Origin: Bretschneidera sinensis
Lineage: Eukaryota; Streptophyta; Magnoliopsida; Brassicales; Akaniaceae
Direction: 5' to 3'
Length of the DNA stretch: 64,000 nt
Assembly: GCA_023935145.1 (NCBI GenBank)
Contig: CM043698.1
Location: forward strand, 41,131,501 to 41,195,500
Shown here: piece after piece, positions 1-10,689 of the stretch
How the letters are laid out: each line of letters opens with the position of its first letter
Numbering within the stretch: position 1 is the first letter of the stretch
The notes under the pieces: generated by a model
The model's database searches: none
The model's input: the letters and a program-made list of their open reading frames with translations, nothing else
Told to the model about the DNA's origin: nothing
Position numbers and translations under genes: made by a program

Positions 1-635
1 CATGCATGAGCTAAATTAGTCGAAGACCGTTTTCGTTACTAACTAAGACCTCTACTATTACAAGATCATGCCCTTTGGGCTAAAACATACAAGGGCAACC
101 TATTAGCAACTGGTCAACAAGCTCTTTAAAGAGCAAATCGTTAGGAACATGGAAGTCTATGTCGACAATATGCTTTTCAAGAGAGCCAGGTCAAAAGACC
201 ACATATCTTACTTTGAAAAAGCCTTCGAAGTACTTAGATACTATCAGATGAAGCTCAATTTATGAAAATACGCCTTTGAAGTCATCTTAGGCAAATTCCT
301 TAGATTCATGGTCACTTAGTGCGGAATAGAGGATAACCTCAAGAAGATCAAAGAAACCCTAAACATGAATCCTCCCCAAAATATCAAAAAGGTCCAACAA
401 CTAACGGGGCGTATCATCACCCTAACCGTTTCATGTCCAAATCGACCGAGAAATGTTTGTTTTTCTTCAAAGCATTAAAGAAAGCTAAAGATTTTGTATG
501 AACTGAAGAATGTGAAACAAACTTTGAACAAAGACTATCTCAGCTCACCGTTACTCCTAACCAAGCCTATTGAAAGGGGAAAAACTATTCTTTTACACTA
601 CCATAAGCCCCACAAACATTGCCTCTGTACTAATT
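1..635 (+). pseudogene. Ty3/gypsy reverse transcriptase remnant
   Basis: Translation in shifting frames gives a Ty3/gypsy reverse transcriptase: an IMPFGLKHT stretch near 65-90, then NMEVYVDNMLFK near 148-180, where the family has YVDD, so one catalytic aspartate is replaced by asparagine. The following part resembles the RT connection region (AFEVLRYYQMKLN). Several stop codons interrupt it, so it cannot make an enzyme. The coding sense is cut at 635 by an inserted LTR and resumes at about 2634, where RNase H-type sequence follows. The left end runs out of the window. Confidence 0.8.
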
Positions 636-2630
636 TGTAATACCCGTGTAATTAAAGTATGGGTAAAGAAGTAATTTGATAAATATAACATGAAATTAAA
701 ATAATATATATACACACACACGTGAAGGATTTAGAATTGAATAAAATAATTCTTTTTTAAAAAATGGACGTATGGGGGCGTAGTTACAAAGAAAATGGAA
801 GACAAAAAAATTCATTCATGGCATGAAGAAAAAGAAAAAGAAATAGAAATAGAAAAAGTAAAAAAAAAAAAAAGAACACCTGTTGCCAAGAGAGAATTGT
901 GGTGTTGTATGTGTTATAATACCACAATTTCATGACACAATGTAAAAAAGGTAGGGTGCTGAGTATGAAGGGATTTTAGCATATATATATTGAGTTTATA
1001 TTATTTATTACCAAATCCTGTTTGATTTTCTTCTTTTTACAATTCAAACTACATTATTTCTTTAAACACTTGGAGATCGAAAGAAAGATTGAAAGAATAA
1101 AATGTTGAAGGGATTTACGAGAGAATTTTATAGGGAGTCACAAGAAGCTCTAAGAAAAATAGAAGGTAATAATGTAAAGTTTATTTTTGAAATTTAGCAT
1201 ACATGAAATTTTTCAAATTCAAAGTGGGAATTTTCTGTGAATTATGGAAAAATTGAAGAATAAATTAGAAATTTTAATATAAATATTATGTCAGGTATTG
1301 ACAATCAGCAACTGGAGGAAATTGCTGAGAGGTGCAAAAAAGGCAAGGAGGTGATCCACGGGTAGCTGTAAGTGCTACATGGTGATTTAGATTTACTTTA
1401 AGTAATCAAGATAAAAATGAAATATATAGTGATAATATTAGGATAAATCATTAACTTATGATTTGGTGATAGATGAAAGTTGGTTGATAGGTATGATAGG
1501 AATAGTGAATGTGTAGAGAATTATTTTATGAGAAATAATTTTATTGGAATAATGAGTCGATTTAATAATAAAAGAGATAAGTGAAATTCTTGATGAGTTA
1601 TGGTTGATGATTTGTTATGATTTATGATGAAAGGAATTTAGTGGAATTTTTCAAATAATAATTTGAGAATAATCAGGATAGCTAGTTTAAATATCTGAAT
1701 ACATGTTTTTTGTATTTTATTATTCATATGCATATGCATGAAATAAAAGAACCAAGAGGGCAGCCGGTCTAAATGAAAACCGTGACAGCCGGTATGTGCT
1801 GGAAATAAAAGAACCGGGAGGGCAGCTAATCTAAATGAGAATAAAAGAATCGGGAAGACAGCCGGTCTAAATGAGAATAAAAGAACCGAAAAAGCAACCG
1901 GTCTAAATGAGAATGAAAGAACCGGAAAGGCAGCCGGTCTAAGATAAAAACATATTGACATGTGGGAAAGAATTTCCAATAATAATATCATTTAACTTCA
2001 CGTATTGCATTTGCTTTAAATATTGATTATTATTTCTTGATATGTTAAAGCACTATTTATGATTGTAAATCTATTGATAGAGGAATAAGTCTCACAGAGA
2101 GACAAATATGCTAAGGAAGAAATATGGAAATATTCTTGATGAGTAACTTAAGAAGAGATTGTGTAATAAGAGAATTTTGAAATTGAGTAGTGATTACTGA
2201 ATATTGTTATTGAATTATTTGAGGAAAAAGATGAATGAATATTAGAAAAAAAATTTAAAAGTAATTAAATTATAATATGTAACTGAGAGTATAAAATTGA
2301 ATACTTTTAGTAAATTTAATTCACTGAAATTGTGAAGCTCACTTCTCATTGTACAATGATTTCATGTAGCAGGCAAGACAGATAGCTTGGTGAGTTGAGG
2401 TTCATACGAAATTATTTTCTGTCATCCTTAGACTAATGAGAAAATAAAATAAAAATTTATTTGTAAATAAGTTAAGATCAGAATAATGTATCTCCCCTGT
2501 TGAGGGTTGAGGATTGATGTAAAAATTTCTGTTAGTATTATTTTTATTGTTGCATATATGTGTCATGCTAGGATTTTCAAAATGTGACAACACCGTCTCG
2601 GGGGTGGCCAACTCGGGATGGGTCATTACA
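636..2630. mobile_element. Solo LTR (about 2 kb) inserted in gypsy pol
   Basis: The segment begins TGTAATACCC and ends GGGTCATTACA, so the ends are TG...CA and form a short inverted repeat typical of Ty3/gypsy LTRs. It is flanked by TAATT (631-635) and TAATC (2631-2635), a 5-bp target duplication with one mismatch. The gypsy pol frame on the left continues on the right if the segment and one duplication copy are removed. No internal domain is visible, so this is a solo LTR left by LTR-LTR recombination. The ends resemble Del/Tekay-type chromovirus LTRs; that subfamily assignment is inference. Confidence 0.85.
1749..1945. repeat. 36-bp minisatellite inside the solo LTR
   Basis: Units start at 1749, 1811, 1847, 1883 and 1919, each beginning GAACC and containing a GGTCTAAATGAGA-like core. 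The last four are spaced exactly 36 bp apart; the first is longer and diverged. Because 36 is divisible by three, a repetitive open frame appears on the minus strand here; it is not a credible protein. Confidence 0.85.
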
Positions 2631-2635
2631 TAATC

Positions 2636-4375
2636 CAAGAAGAGAATGGAACTTAGAGACCCATCTATTATGTCAGTTAGGTACTTCAGGATGCGGAAAC
2701 TAGGTACCTCCCTATCAAGAAATTAGCCTATGCTATCCTTATCATAGCCAGGAAACTACGACCATACTTTCAATCCCATATTATCACATTCCTTACTAAT
2801 CAGCCGCTGAGGCAAGTACTGCATAAGGCAAACATCTCTGGAAGATTGGTGAAATGGTCTATCAAATTGGGAGAGTTTGATATCTGCTATAAACCATGAA
2901 CAATAATCAAGGCTCAGACCTTAGCTGAATTTAATGTAGACAATACACTCTCGAAAGAGCCCCTTGAGAGGAAAGAATCTGAAGAAATTGACCAAATAAC
3001 TAGTTGGACACTCTTCGTTGATGGGTCCTCCTTATCTTTACAAGCCTCGACACATCCTTAGAACAATAGTGGCAATGGAGCTAGCCTCATCCTTAGAAGC
3101 CATGAGGGTTATACAGTTGAGTACACTATAAGATTTGAATTCAAAGCCTTTAACAACGAGGTAGAGTAAGCGGCCTTGTTCATAGGAATAAAACTAGCTA
3201 AGATATTGGCTGCCCAAGCTTTAGAAGTCAACAACGACTCCCAACTGGTTGTTAACCAAATAACAAACGAGTATAAAACAAGATGAGTAAAGATTATCAA
3301 GTACCTAGAAAAGGCCTCAGAACTGGCTGCAATTTTCAAGAGATTCTGAATCCCTTAAATGCCCTGAGCACAAAATTCCAAGGAAGATGCCTTAGCCCAA
3401 CTCACCTCTTTTTGGAAATCGGATCTCACCCAAACCTTTTATTTGGAAACACTCGCTGCATCCAGCATAGACGAGTGTCTAATCACGCCTATCACTTATA
3501 AACAAACCTAGATGGACCAGATCCTCGAGTAATTACGGGATAAAAAACTCCCCGAACAAAAGAATGAAGATAAGAAAACCATCTCCTGCTCCTCACGATT
3601 CACTATCATTGAAGGCCAACTATACAAAATTGGGCTCACTATCCCCTACATGAAATTCTTTGATCCCACAGATATAGATTATGCCATTCGAAAAGTTCAT
3701 GAAGACGTATGTGAAAATCACTTGGGGGCAGAGCCCTGGCTTATAAAATCCTTCGGCACAGATATTACTAGCCGTTACCAACATTGTTGAGAAGTTCAAT
3801 AAATGTCAAGAATACACCCTGATATCACATCGACCCTCCAATCCACTAACATCAATCACAAGCCTTATTCCCTTCACTATGTGGGGAATCATCCTTGGAC
3901 CATACCCAAAAGCTCAAGAATAAAAAAAAAAACACATGATAGTGGCCATCGACCACTTCACCAAGTAGATAAAGACTGAACCTCTTACAAAAATCATTAA
4001 CCACAAGACGCGTGAGTTTGTAAGGAAATCGTGTGCAAATTTGGGATACCAAGGATTTTCATCATTGATAATGAGAAGCAATTCGATAATACCCGATTTA
4101 AGTCTTTCTATCAAGATCTTGAGATCAAGTATCAATTAACCTCGATAGGTTTATCCCAAAGTAAATACGTAGGCCGAGATAGCCAACAGAACTCTCCTAT
4201 AAAGCATTAAGAAAAGACTCGAAGAAGTTGACAAACAATGGTTGAAGCAGTTACCCAATACCTTATGGGTGTACTGAACGTCTACTCGGACTCCCACGAG
4301 TAAAATACCATTCTTCTTGAACTACGGGTCCGAACACTAATTTCCCTCGAGATTAACAATGGTATCCATGCAATT
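2636..4375 (+). pseudogene. Ty3/gypsy RNase H and integrase remnant
   Basis: This continues the element at 1-635. Near 2640-2930 the frame reads as the RNase H side of pol (KLAYAILIIARKLRPYFQ, then ITFLTNQPLRQVL). Near 3000-3260 there is a second RNase H-like segment containing LFVDGSS and EVNNDSQLVVNQI. From about 3590 to 4340 it reads as integrase: a zinc-binding-like region, then FGIPRIFIIDNEKQFDN around 4035-4100, matching the core near the second catalytic aspartate. Many stops and frameshifts break all domains. Similarity ends near 4375, before any downstream LTR, so the element is truncated. Confidence 0.8.
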
Positions 4376-4989
4376 AAACCATATTAGAATTTGAAAAATA
4401 TTTTGTTTTAACCACTGGGACCCACAAGTTATATGGTTGTTCAATAATTTTCGAAATATGCTTAAATTCCCTATTTAAAAAACGATATTTCCACATTCCC
4501 ACTCTCCCTTACGCTTCTTTTCGCGAACCGGCGTAGGTGTACTCTTGTGAATTTTTTTTCTTTATTTCAACTTTTCTAGACCGTTATGTCTCAAACTTGG
4601 ACAATGCTAAATGCTATCCCCAACTAGCATTATCTCCACGTGCCCTCCCTTAATTTGCTATCTTGATACTCCCATTCCTGACGATAAATCAATCAATCAA
4701 CGCAAATACCAAAGCCCCCAAATCAGGTCCCTACCAACAGACATATCCCACCGTTTAATCCATCCATCCAAGATCATGCGCACCGTATACCCCCTCCTTT
4801 CTCTGCTTTAATCCGTCTAAAAATCCCACAGAAAACGCACGGTCAGTTTTTCTCCAAATTCCAAACCTTCAAATCCACCTACGACGAAGACCGAGAGTTG
4901 TCCGTCTAGGTGTCCGCAAAGCCCCGATATTGTGGCCTGAGCCGCCGGTATTTAATTCCTTCCGTTGAATTACAGAGCGTGGAAAATAA
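4376..4989. other. 5' flank of the CPBP gene
   Basis: No coding sequence is supported here. It separates the gypsy remnant from the CPBP gene and presumably contains its promoter and 5' UTR. A TATTTAATT sequence lies near 4948, about 40 bp before the start codon, but may be too close to be the core promoter. Composition becomes less AT-rich toward the gene. Confidence 0.4.
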
Positions 4990-7900
4990 ATGGAGCTTCC
5001 GTTATTATCTTCAACGCCGAGTCATGCTACAACGGCATCGTTTTGCAGCGGCAGAGTAGGGTTGTGTTCTTCTTCTTATAGTACTAAGGTGTGTGGTTTC
5101 CCAGCTAGGAAAAGGAGGATTAGCTTCGATGGTGGAGAGAGAGGTCCAATACTGTACGTTAAGGCATCAGCAGGGCGTAGCACCGAAGGGATTGAGGAGA
5201 GAGAGAGCAGTGGGCCAGGTTTCACTGGGCCGGCCATGGAGGTCACCGCATTCGATAGCAGCTTCAGCAGCGCCTCTGACCTTCCCGTTTGGGACAAAAT
5301 TGGCGCCGTTGTTAGACTCAGCTACGGAATCGGTAATTTTTTCCCTTTTTCTTTTTTAATTAATATGGTTGCGTGTTTAGAACCATAAGTAAAATAAGGT
5401 TTGTGTCAATATCGTTGGTTTTTTGAGGGAGTAATGAGTGCAAAAGCTCTTTTGTTGCTTTTTGAAAGGTAATTAGCACTAATGTGGGTTTTTTTTTTTT
5501 TTTTTTTTTTTTTGTGTTTCAGCTAAAATACAATCAATTGTGGCCTTCTTTTATTTTCAAAACCCTTTTGTTTTGAGAAAGTATTTTGAAAGTTCATTGC
5601 CCGACTTTTCTATTGCTTCTTAAGCTTCCAGAAGCAGAAATAAATTCTTTCAAAATACTGATTTATTATTTTAATGAACATATATTAAATATATTTATAT
5701 GATTAGGCATATACGATGTGTGTTCTTTTCTTCTTTTGGACTTCAACAAAGCATGATCGTTTGTTGTTTTAACATCTATGGTTCAAAACTAATAAGCAAG
5801 GTTTTGAGAATTTATTTTCTTTCTACTTTGGGGTCAAGAGAGAAAAAAAAATGGAAAATGGATAAAGCGGTATATATATATTTCTAATTTTTTTTTTTTT
5901 TGTGGGTTTTGTGATAAACAGGTATATATGGTGGGATGGCTCTAGCAGGGAGATTCATATGCTCAATCACTGGGATAGATTGCATGGGAGGTTTCCATCC
6001 GTCCTTAGATGCTTTTCTAGAAGGGCTTGGATATGCAGTTCCTCCAATTATGGCCCTTCTTTATATTCTAGATGTATGTTCATTAATTGATTATGCCAAA
6101 TTCTACTTGTTTATTTGCCTTACAATTGAACTTGACATATTTATTCAATTGGGTACGTATGAAATTACTTTCTTTTCAACAGAATTTCATTTTCTATTAT
6201 ATAGAATATACTCTTCACTGTTCAGTAATGGTGTCTGTGTTGAAAAAAGCCCAATATATTGTGATGAATAATTCATACTTAAAAGCTTTACATGTTGCAT
6301 ATTCTCAGCATAACTGAAATTTAAAATTTTGTTAGCAAGATATTCTTGTCAAAACTTCTTGAAATCTTGAGCATTTGTTAGCAAGATATTCTTGTCAAAA
6401 CTTCTTGAAATCTTGAGCAAAGACAAGGTTCGAGTCTTTAGTGAGAAGAATGAATTTGGATCTTCTCATTGTTATTGAAATTTGAAATTTTGGTGGACAA
6501 AGAAGGGGAAAAAAGTGTGTTTCCCTTTACTTATTTCGCTTACTTCAGCATATAAATTCGATATGGTTGCCTGTCAGATTATGGACTTAACTTTACAAAC
6601 TGAAATGGTTATAGGATGAAGTAGTGAAGTTATCGCCTCATGCTCGAGCCATCAGAGATGTGGAGGATGAGGAACTTCGAAGCTTCTTTTATGGAATGTC
6701 ACCTTGGCAGGTAAAACAGATTAACCCTATGTCCTTTAGTCTTTATCTTCAATGAAACAAGTATTAACTGATTCCGTTGCACATTAAACTTTTCAGTTTA
6801 TCTTAATTGTTGCTGCAAGCTCAGTGGGAGAGGAGCTTTTCTACCGTGCTGCTGTTCAGGTCTGCTTTCATGGATGATTGTCATTTTATCCATAATATAT
6901 TGATCTAAATGATAATTTCCATTTTCTCTAAATCATAGGTGTAGATTTAATATGAGTGTCCTATCAGTCAATGTTTCAGCTACTTCTTGCTAATGAGTGG
7001 TAATCCCTTCAACTAAATACAGCAAAATTTGAGGAATTATAGTGAATTTGGAAAGTATAAATAGCATATTTCAATTTTCATATGTCTTAACGTCTTTAAG
7101 AGAGCAGCCTCATTATGTTGTTATACTTTAATATTGCTTATCAGAAGGAAAGAAATCATTGATATTGCTAAAAGATTCATGGCAACTTATGTATATATTT
7201 TACAGATCCTTGTGATCTCAATGCTAAATTCATCTATTAGCATACTAGATTTGCACCATTTTCATGATATCTTCTGGAAATCCTATACGGTCTATTCGCC
7301 TATTTTCCATAGATATTATTACCTAATAGACTAAACCAGTCTTGTGTTACCATTTCAAATAGTTGGGGAATTTATTAGGTAGTTGAAATAATGAAATCTA
7401 CAAACTTTTTAATGTGGCGGAACATGACTGGTCTAGTCTACATTCCACATGGTAGGCAGAGTCTATATAAGAAGTTCTCCTCAAAGTTTCCAGTTTCTCC
7501 TTAAAGAATCAGTACTTCCAACTTGGCATTAACTAGTATATCATTATCACTTTTCAATATGGGCGTGCTTCTCTTCATCTCCTGGAAAACCATGAAAATA
7601 AATCACTTGATAAAAATTGCTTTACCATTGGAATTCATTAATATTGACTTTTCTTTTCTTTCTTATTTTGGGGGCAAATTTATAGGGAGCATTGGCTGAT
7701 ATATTCCTACGGGGCACTGATTTGATGACAGATACTCGAGGAATGGCATCTTTGGTATATCTTCCATGCTATGGCTTCTTTGTCGCTGCATTTATTCATA
7801 ATTTTTCCCTTTTTCTGCTAAATACAATTAAGCTTTCCATGCGACTAAATTTCTTCACACTGTAGACTGGAGTGCTGCCTCCATTTGTCCCATTTGCTCA

Positions 7901-8737
7901 GGCATTTGCAGCTGTTATCACAGCTGCTCTTACTGGTTCTCTATATTACATGGCTGCCTCTCCAAAAGGTTGATTCTCTCTCAGTACTTTACTCTGTGTG
8001 TTAATATTCAGGTCACAAGTTATATTCATTTTGCTATATTTATTTCAGATCCAACTTATGTCGTTACACCTGTTTTACAATCTCACTCTGGTCGTGAAGA
8101 TTTGAAGAAGCTCTTTGCAGGTTCCCCCTCTTCTTCCACTAAGCTATTTTCTTTTGTAGTATTTTTCCTTTTTTGGCTAGCATAATGTGGCATGTAAAAC
8201 AGCTTGTTTTATTATCTTCATGGCATTGAAATATGTTGTTTGCTTTTTGTTGAAAATCTGTTTTTAAGGGAACCAAGAAAAAAGATGTTTTGTTGGATAA
8301 AAAGACTAAGATTTCCACTGTGTAATGACATGGTTATGATGTTTTAAGATTCCTTTGCTCATCCCTTTCCACCGAACATTCTGCAGCCTGGTATGAGAGA
8401 AGACAAATGAAAAAGATCTACTCTCCCCTCCTGGAAGGACTATTGGCCCTCTACCTTGGTTTAGAATGGATCCAGGTAACCCTTTGGCACTTATTTTGTT
8501 GTTAAAACAATTGGTGTTTAAACTTAAATTAATGAGACTAGCTAACAAGTTAATTTCGTTATATTCTGATGAAAAATGTGGCAGACGAATAATATCCTTG
8601 TGCCTATTATAACACATGGCATATACTCGGCTGTTATATTGGGACATGGCCTTTGGAAGATACATGACCACCAGAGAAGACTACACCAAAGAATTGAGCA
8701 GCTTAAAGTGGAAGGAAAAGAGTTGAATAAGTTATGA
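4990..8737 (+). CDS. Chloroplast CPBP-family (CAAX protease-like) membrane protein
   Basis: Nine exons join in frame: 4990-5332, 5922-6073, 6615-6710, 6797-6859, 7686-7754, 7866-7968, 8049-8120, 8387-8475 and 8585-8737, giving 379 aa. All introns have GT/AG ends. The first about 60 residues are rich in Ser and Arg with few acidic residues, fitting a plastid transit peptide. Several hydrophobic segments follow. Residues 209-214 are EELFYR, the EExxxR motif of the CPBP/Abi family, and HGIYS at 340-344 fits the C-terminal conserved histidine motif. A clear FxxxH motif is not seen, so protease activity is uncertain; some family members act as scaffolds. The start is the first ATG of the frame before the transit-like region. 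The closest known relatives are plant CAAX amino-terminal protease family proteins of the chloroplast. It looks intact, with no stop in any exon. Confidence 0.9.
6331..6422. repeat. 46-bp tandem duplication in intron 2
   Basis: Two near-identical 46-bp copies start with GTTAGCAAGATATTC at 6331 and 6377, inside the second intron of the CPBP gene. They do not touch the splice sites at 6074 and 6614. Confidence 0.9.
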
Positions 8738-8891
8738 AAGAGTTTTTAATAACTGAGCATGGGAAGAAAATGTATATTACTGGTAGAGCCAATTATTTGT
8801 TAAGGGGAATACTTTAGGGATGTTTTTGTGATTTAGAAGCATGTTGTATACTGAAAATATACTAGTTATAGAAAGTTAAAAGCATGTATAT

Positions 8892-8952
8892 GAATGAAGT
8901 GTTATCCTAATTGTAGATGGTGAATGAAGTGTTATCATAATTGTAGATGGTG
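8892..8952. repeat. 30-bp tandem duplication in the 3' UTR
   Basis: A unit beginning GAATGAAGTGTTATC and ending with GTAGATGGT occurs twice in tandem with one or two differences, downstream of the CPBP stop codon. It probably lies in the 3' UTR. Confidence 0.8.
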
Positions 8953-8973
8953 AGCTTCTGCGCATAAACTTTC

Positions 8974-8979
8974 AATAAA
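8974..8979 (+). terminator. Likely poly(A) signal of the CPBP gene
   Basis: An AATAAA hexamer lies 237 bp after the stop codon at 8737, a plausible distance for a plant 3' UTR. No other perfect AATAAA sits nearer to the stop. Confidence 0.45.
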
Positions 8980-9179
8980 ACAAATTCCATATCCATATAA
9001 CGTGAGTTTGTCATGTCTTTGAGAGTTACAGGCACTGCTTACAGCTTAGGATAATAGAGATCATCCCACTTTACTCTTACACTCCTGATAGGGAAAATAT
9101 TTTTGTTCCATAGAAGAGAGTTACAAGCATTGCTTACAACTTTTAAAACTTTGCTTATAACTTTTATAACTTTCTTAGT

Positions 9180-10640
9180 GTTGATGCCGAAAATAGGTAG
9201 GGCTTGGTCTAAGGGTCCGTCAAGTTGGACATTGAAGTCGGGTCGAATGTTGAAATCAAGGTTTGGTCGGATGCTGGAATCAGGACAGGGTCTGAGGTAC
9301 TTGAAAACTCGAAGTGGTTTATTTTGAAAAAGGCCCTCTGAAGATTAAGTCAAACTATGAGTTAGAGGAAGCAAAAATCGAGGAGTCAATTAAATTCTTA
9401 CAACTTGGGGGACCCTCTATTTATAGGGTCCATGAGAGTAAAAGTTACCATTTTGCCCTTGCGATCGACAGGTGTCATCTTCTGATTTGGAGATATATTT
9501 GTCCTATATCACATGCCCTCCCTCGTCGACTCATTTAGTCTTAAAAGGAGTGATAATTTTTTAGAGATGATTTTTGAGGATATTCAATTTTTGATAGTCC
9601 CTTAGGTTGGTCCGACCTCCAAGATAGGTCTTGGTTAGGGTGACTTGACCGTGTCTAGGTTGACCTCCATTTTCTGACCTCTAGCTCGGGTCTCGACTGG
9701 GTCAACTCTAGCGTGTTCGAGTTGACCTCGGTTGGGTCGAGTTGAGTGTTTTCTGTCCTTCAACTCGAGTCTCAACTAGGGTGACTAGGGTGTGCTTGGG
9801 TTGACCTCGGCTGGGCTGACTTGTTGTGGGAGAACTTGGCGCTCGATCGAGCTTGTGGGTGACGAGCTTGGGTGGGCCAACTTGGCCATTTTCGGTGGGT
9901 GAAGTCAGCATTCGATCAGGTTAGTGGGCGACGAGCTCAGTTGGGCCGACTTGGCCATTTTAGCTAGATGAACTCGGCTGGGCCAAGTTAGTGAAGAAGG
10001 TAGATGCCTCGGTGGAGCTGACTTGGCCATTTTTGTTGGATGGACTCGGTTGGGCCGAGTTGAAGACCTCGGGTGCCTCATACGATGCGATCAAGTTGAA
10101 GGAAGGAGACGGCGGGGTGGGGAGTTTTTGAAGCTTAACTCGATACTTAGATATTCGCTTCTTCAATTGTTCTGGCCTCAGGCAAGGTGTCTTGGTCTTT
10201 ATGCTTCTGGTCTCCCATGCGCACGATAACTGTGCATTATACCAACTTGAATCTTTTGATTTATTTTTGCTTTAGTCTTCTGCCACTTTAGTGCTTGGTC
10301 TGCCGATCTTGTTGGTGCTAATTCTGTTGATGCCAAGGTACGCACACTATCCAAACTAGTGTGCCGAGGTGCGCACACTACTGAGATTAGTGTGCCGAGG
10401 TGTGCACGCGGCCAAGGCCAATGTGCTGAGGTGTGCACGCGGTTGAGACTAATGTGTCGAGGTATGCACACTACCGAGATCAGTGTGCTAAGGTGCGCAC
10501 ACGACCGAGACCAAGAAGGGCCGACTTACACAATTTTGGAGGACCTATGTCGGTGGTCGGTTGGGACCAAGGGGCCGAGTTGGGTCTTCTTGGGTCTTTT
10601 AGGTCAGCATTCGGACCTCATTGGGTCTTAGGTGATCTTA
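9180..10640. mobile_element. Retroelement-like block with degenerate repeats
   Basis: This GC-richer block differs from its AT-rich flank and contains no credible gene. It includes a promoter-like stretch (CTATTTATAGGGT near 9418) and repeated GACTTGGCCATTT motifs (9880, 9949, 10021; spacing 69-72 bp) set in GGGTCGAGTTGACCTCGG-like sequence. Together with the arrays to 13200 it resembles the tandem-repeat-bearing LTR/UTR regions of large Tat/Ogre-type plant retrotransposons. No paired LTRs or target duplications were found, so this class is inference. Confidence 0.5.
10331..10516. repeat. 31-bp minisatellite, six copies
   Basis: Units start with TGC(C/T)(G/A)AGG or TGTCGAGG at 10331, 10362, 10393, 10424, 10455 and 10486, an exact 31-bp period. 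Each contains a GTGCGCAC- or GTGTGCAC-like palindromic core followed by a CGAGA/CAAGG spacer. The array is GC-rich. Confidence 0.9.
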
Positions 10641-10689
10641 TCATATGACCTCATTGGTCGTATGAGTATGAATGGGCTTAACTTTTGTG

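Noticed and set aside
1638..1991. 117-aa minus-strand open frame
   Set aside because: By-product of the 36-bp minisatellite in the LTR.
5076..5359. Open frames overlapping exon 1 of the CPBP gene in other frames
   Set aside because: Shadows of the real exon; they do not connect to other exons.
10199..10631. Several open frames on both strands
   Set aside because: Produced by the 31-bp GC-rich minisatellite.
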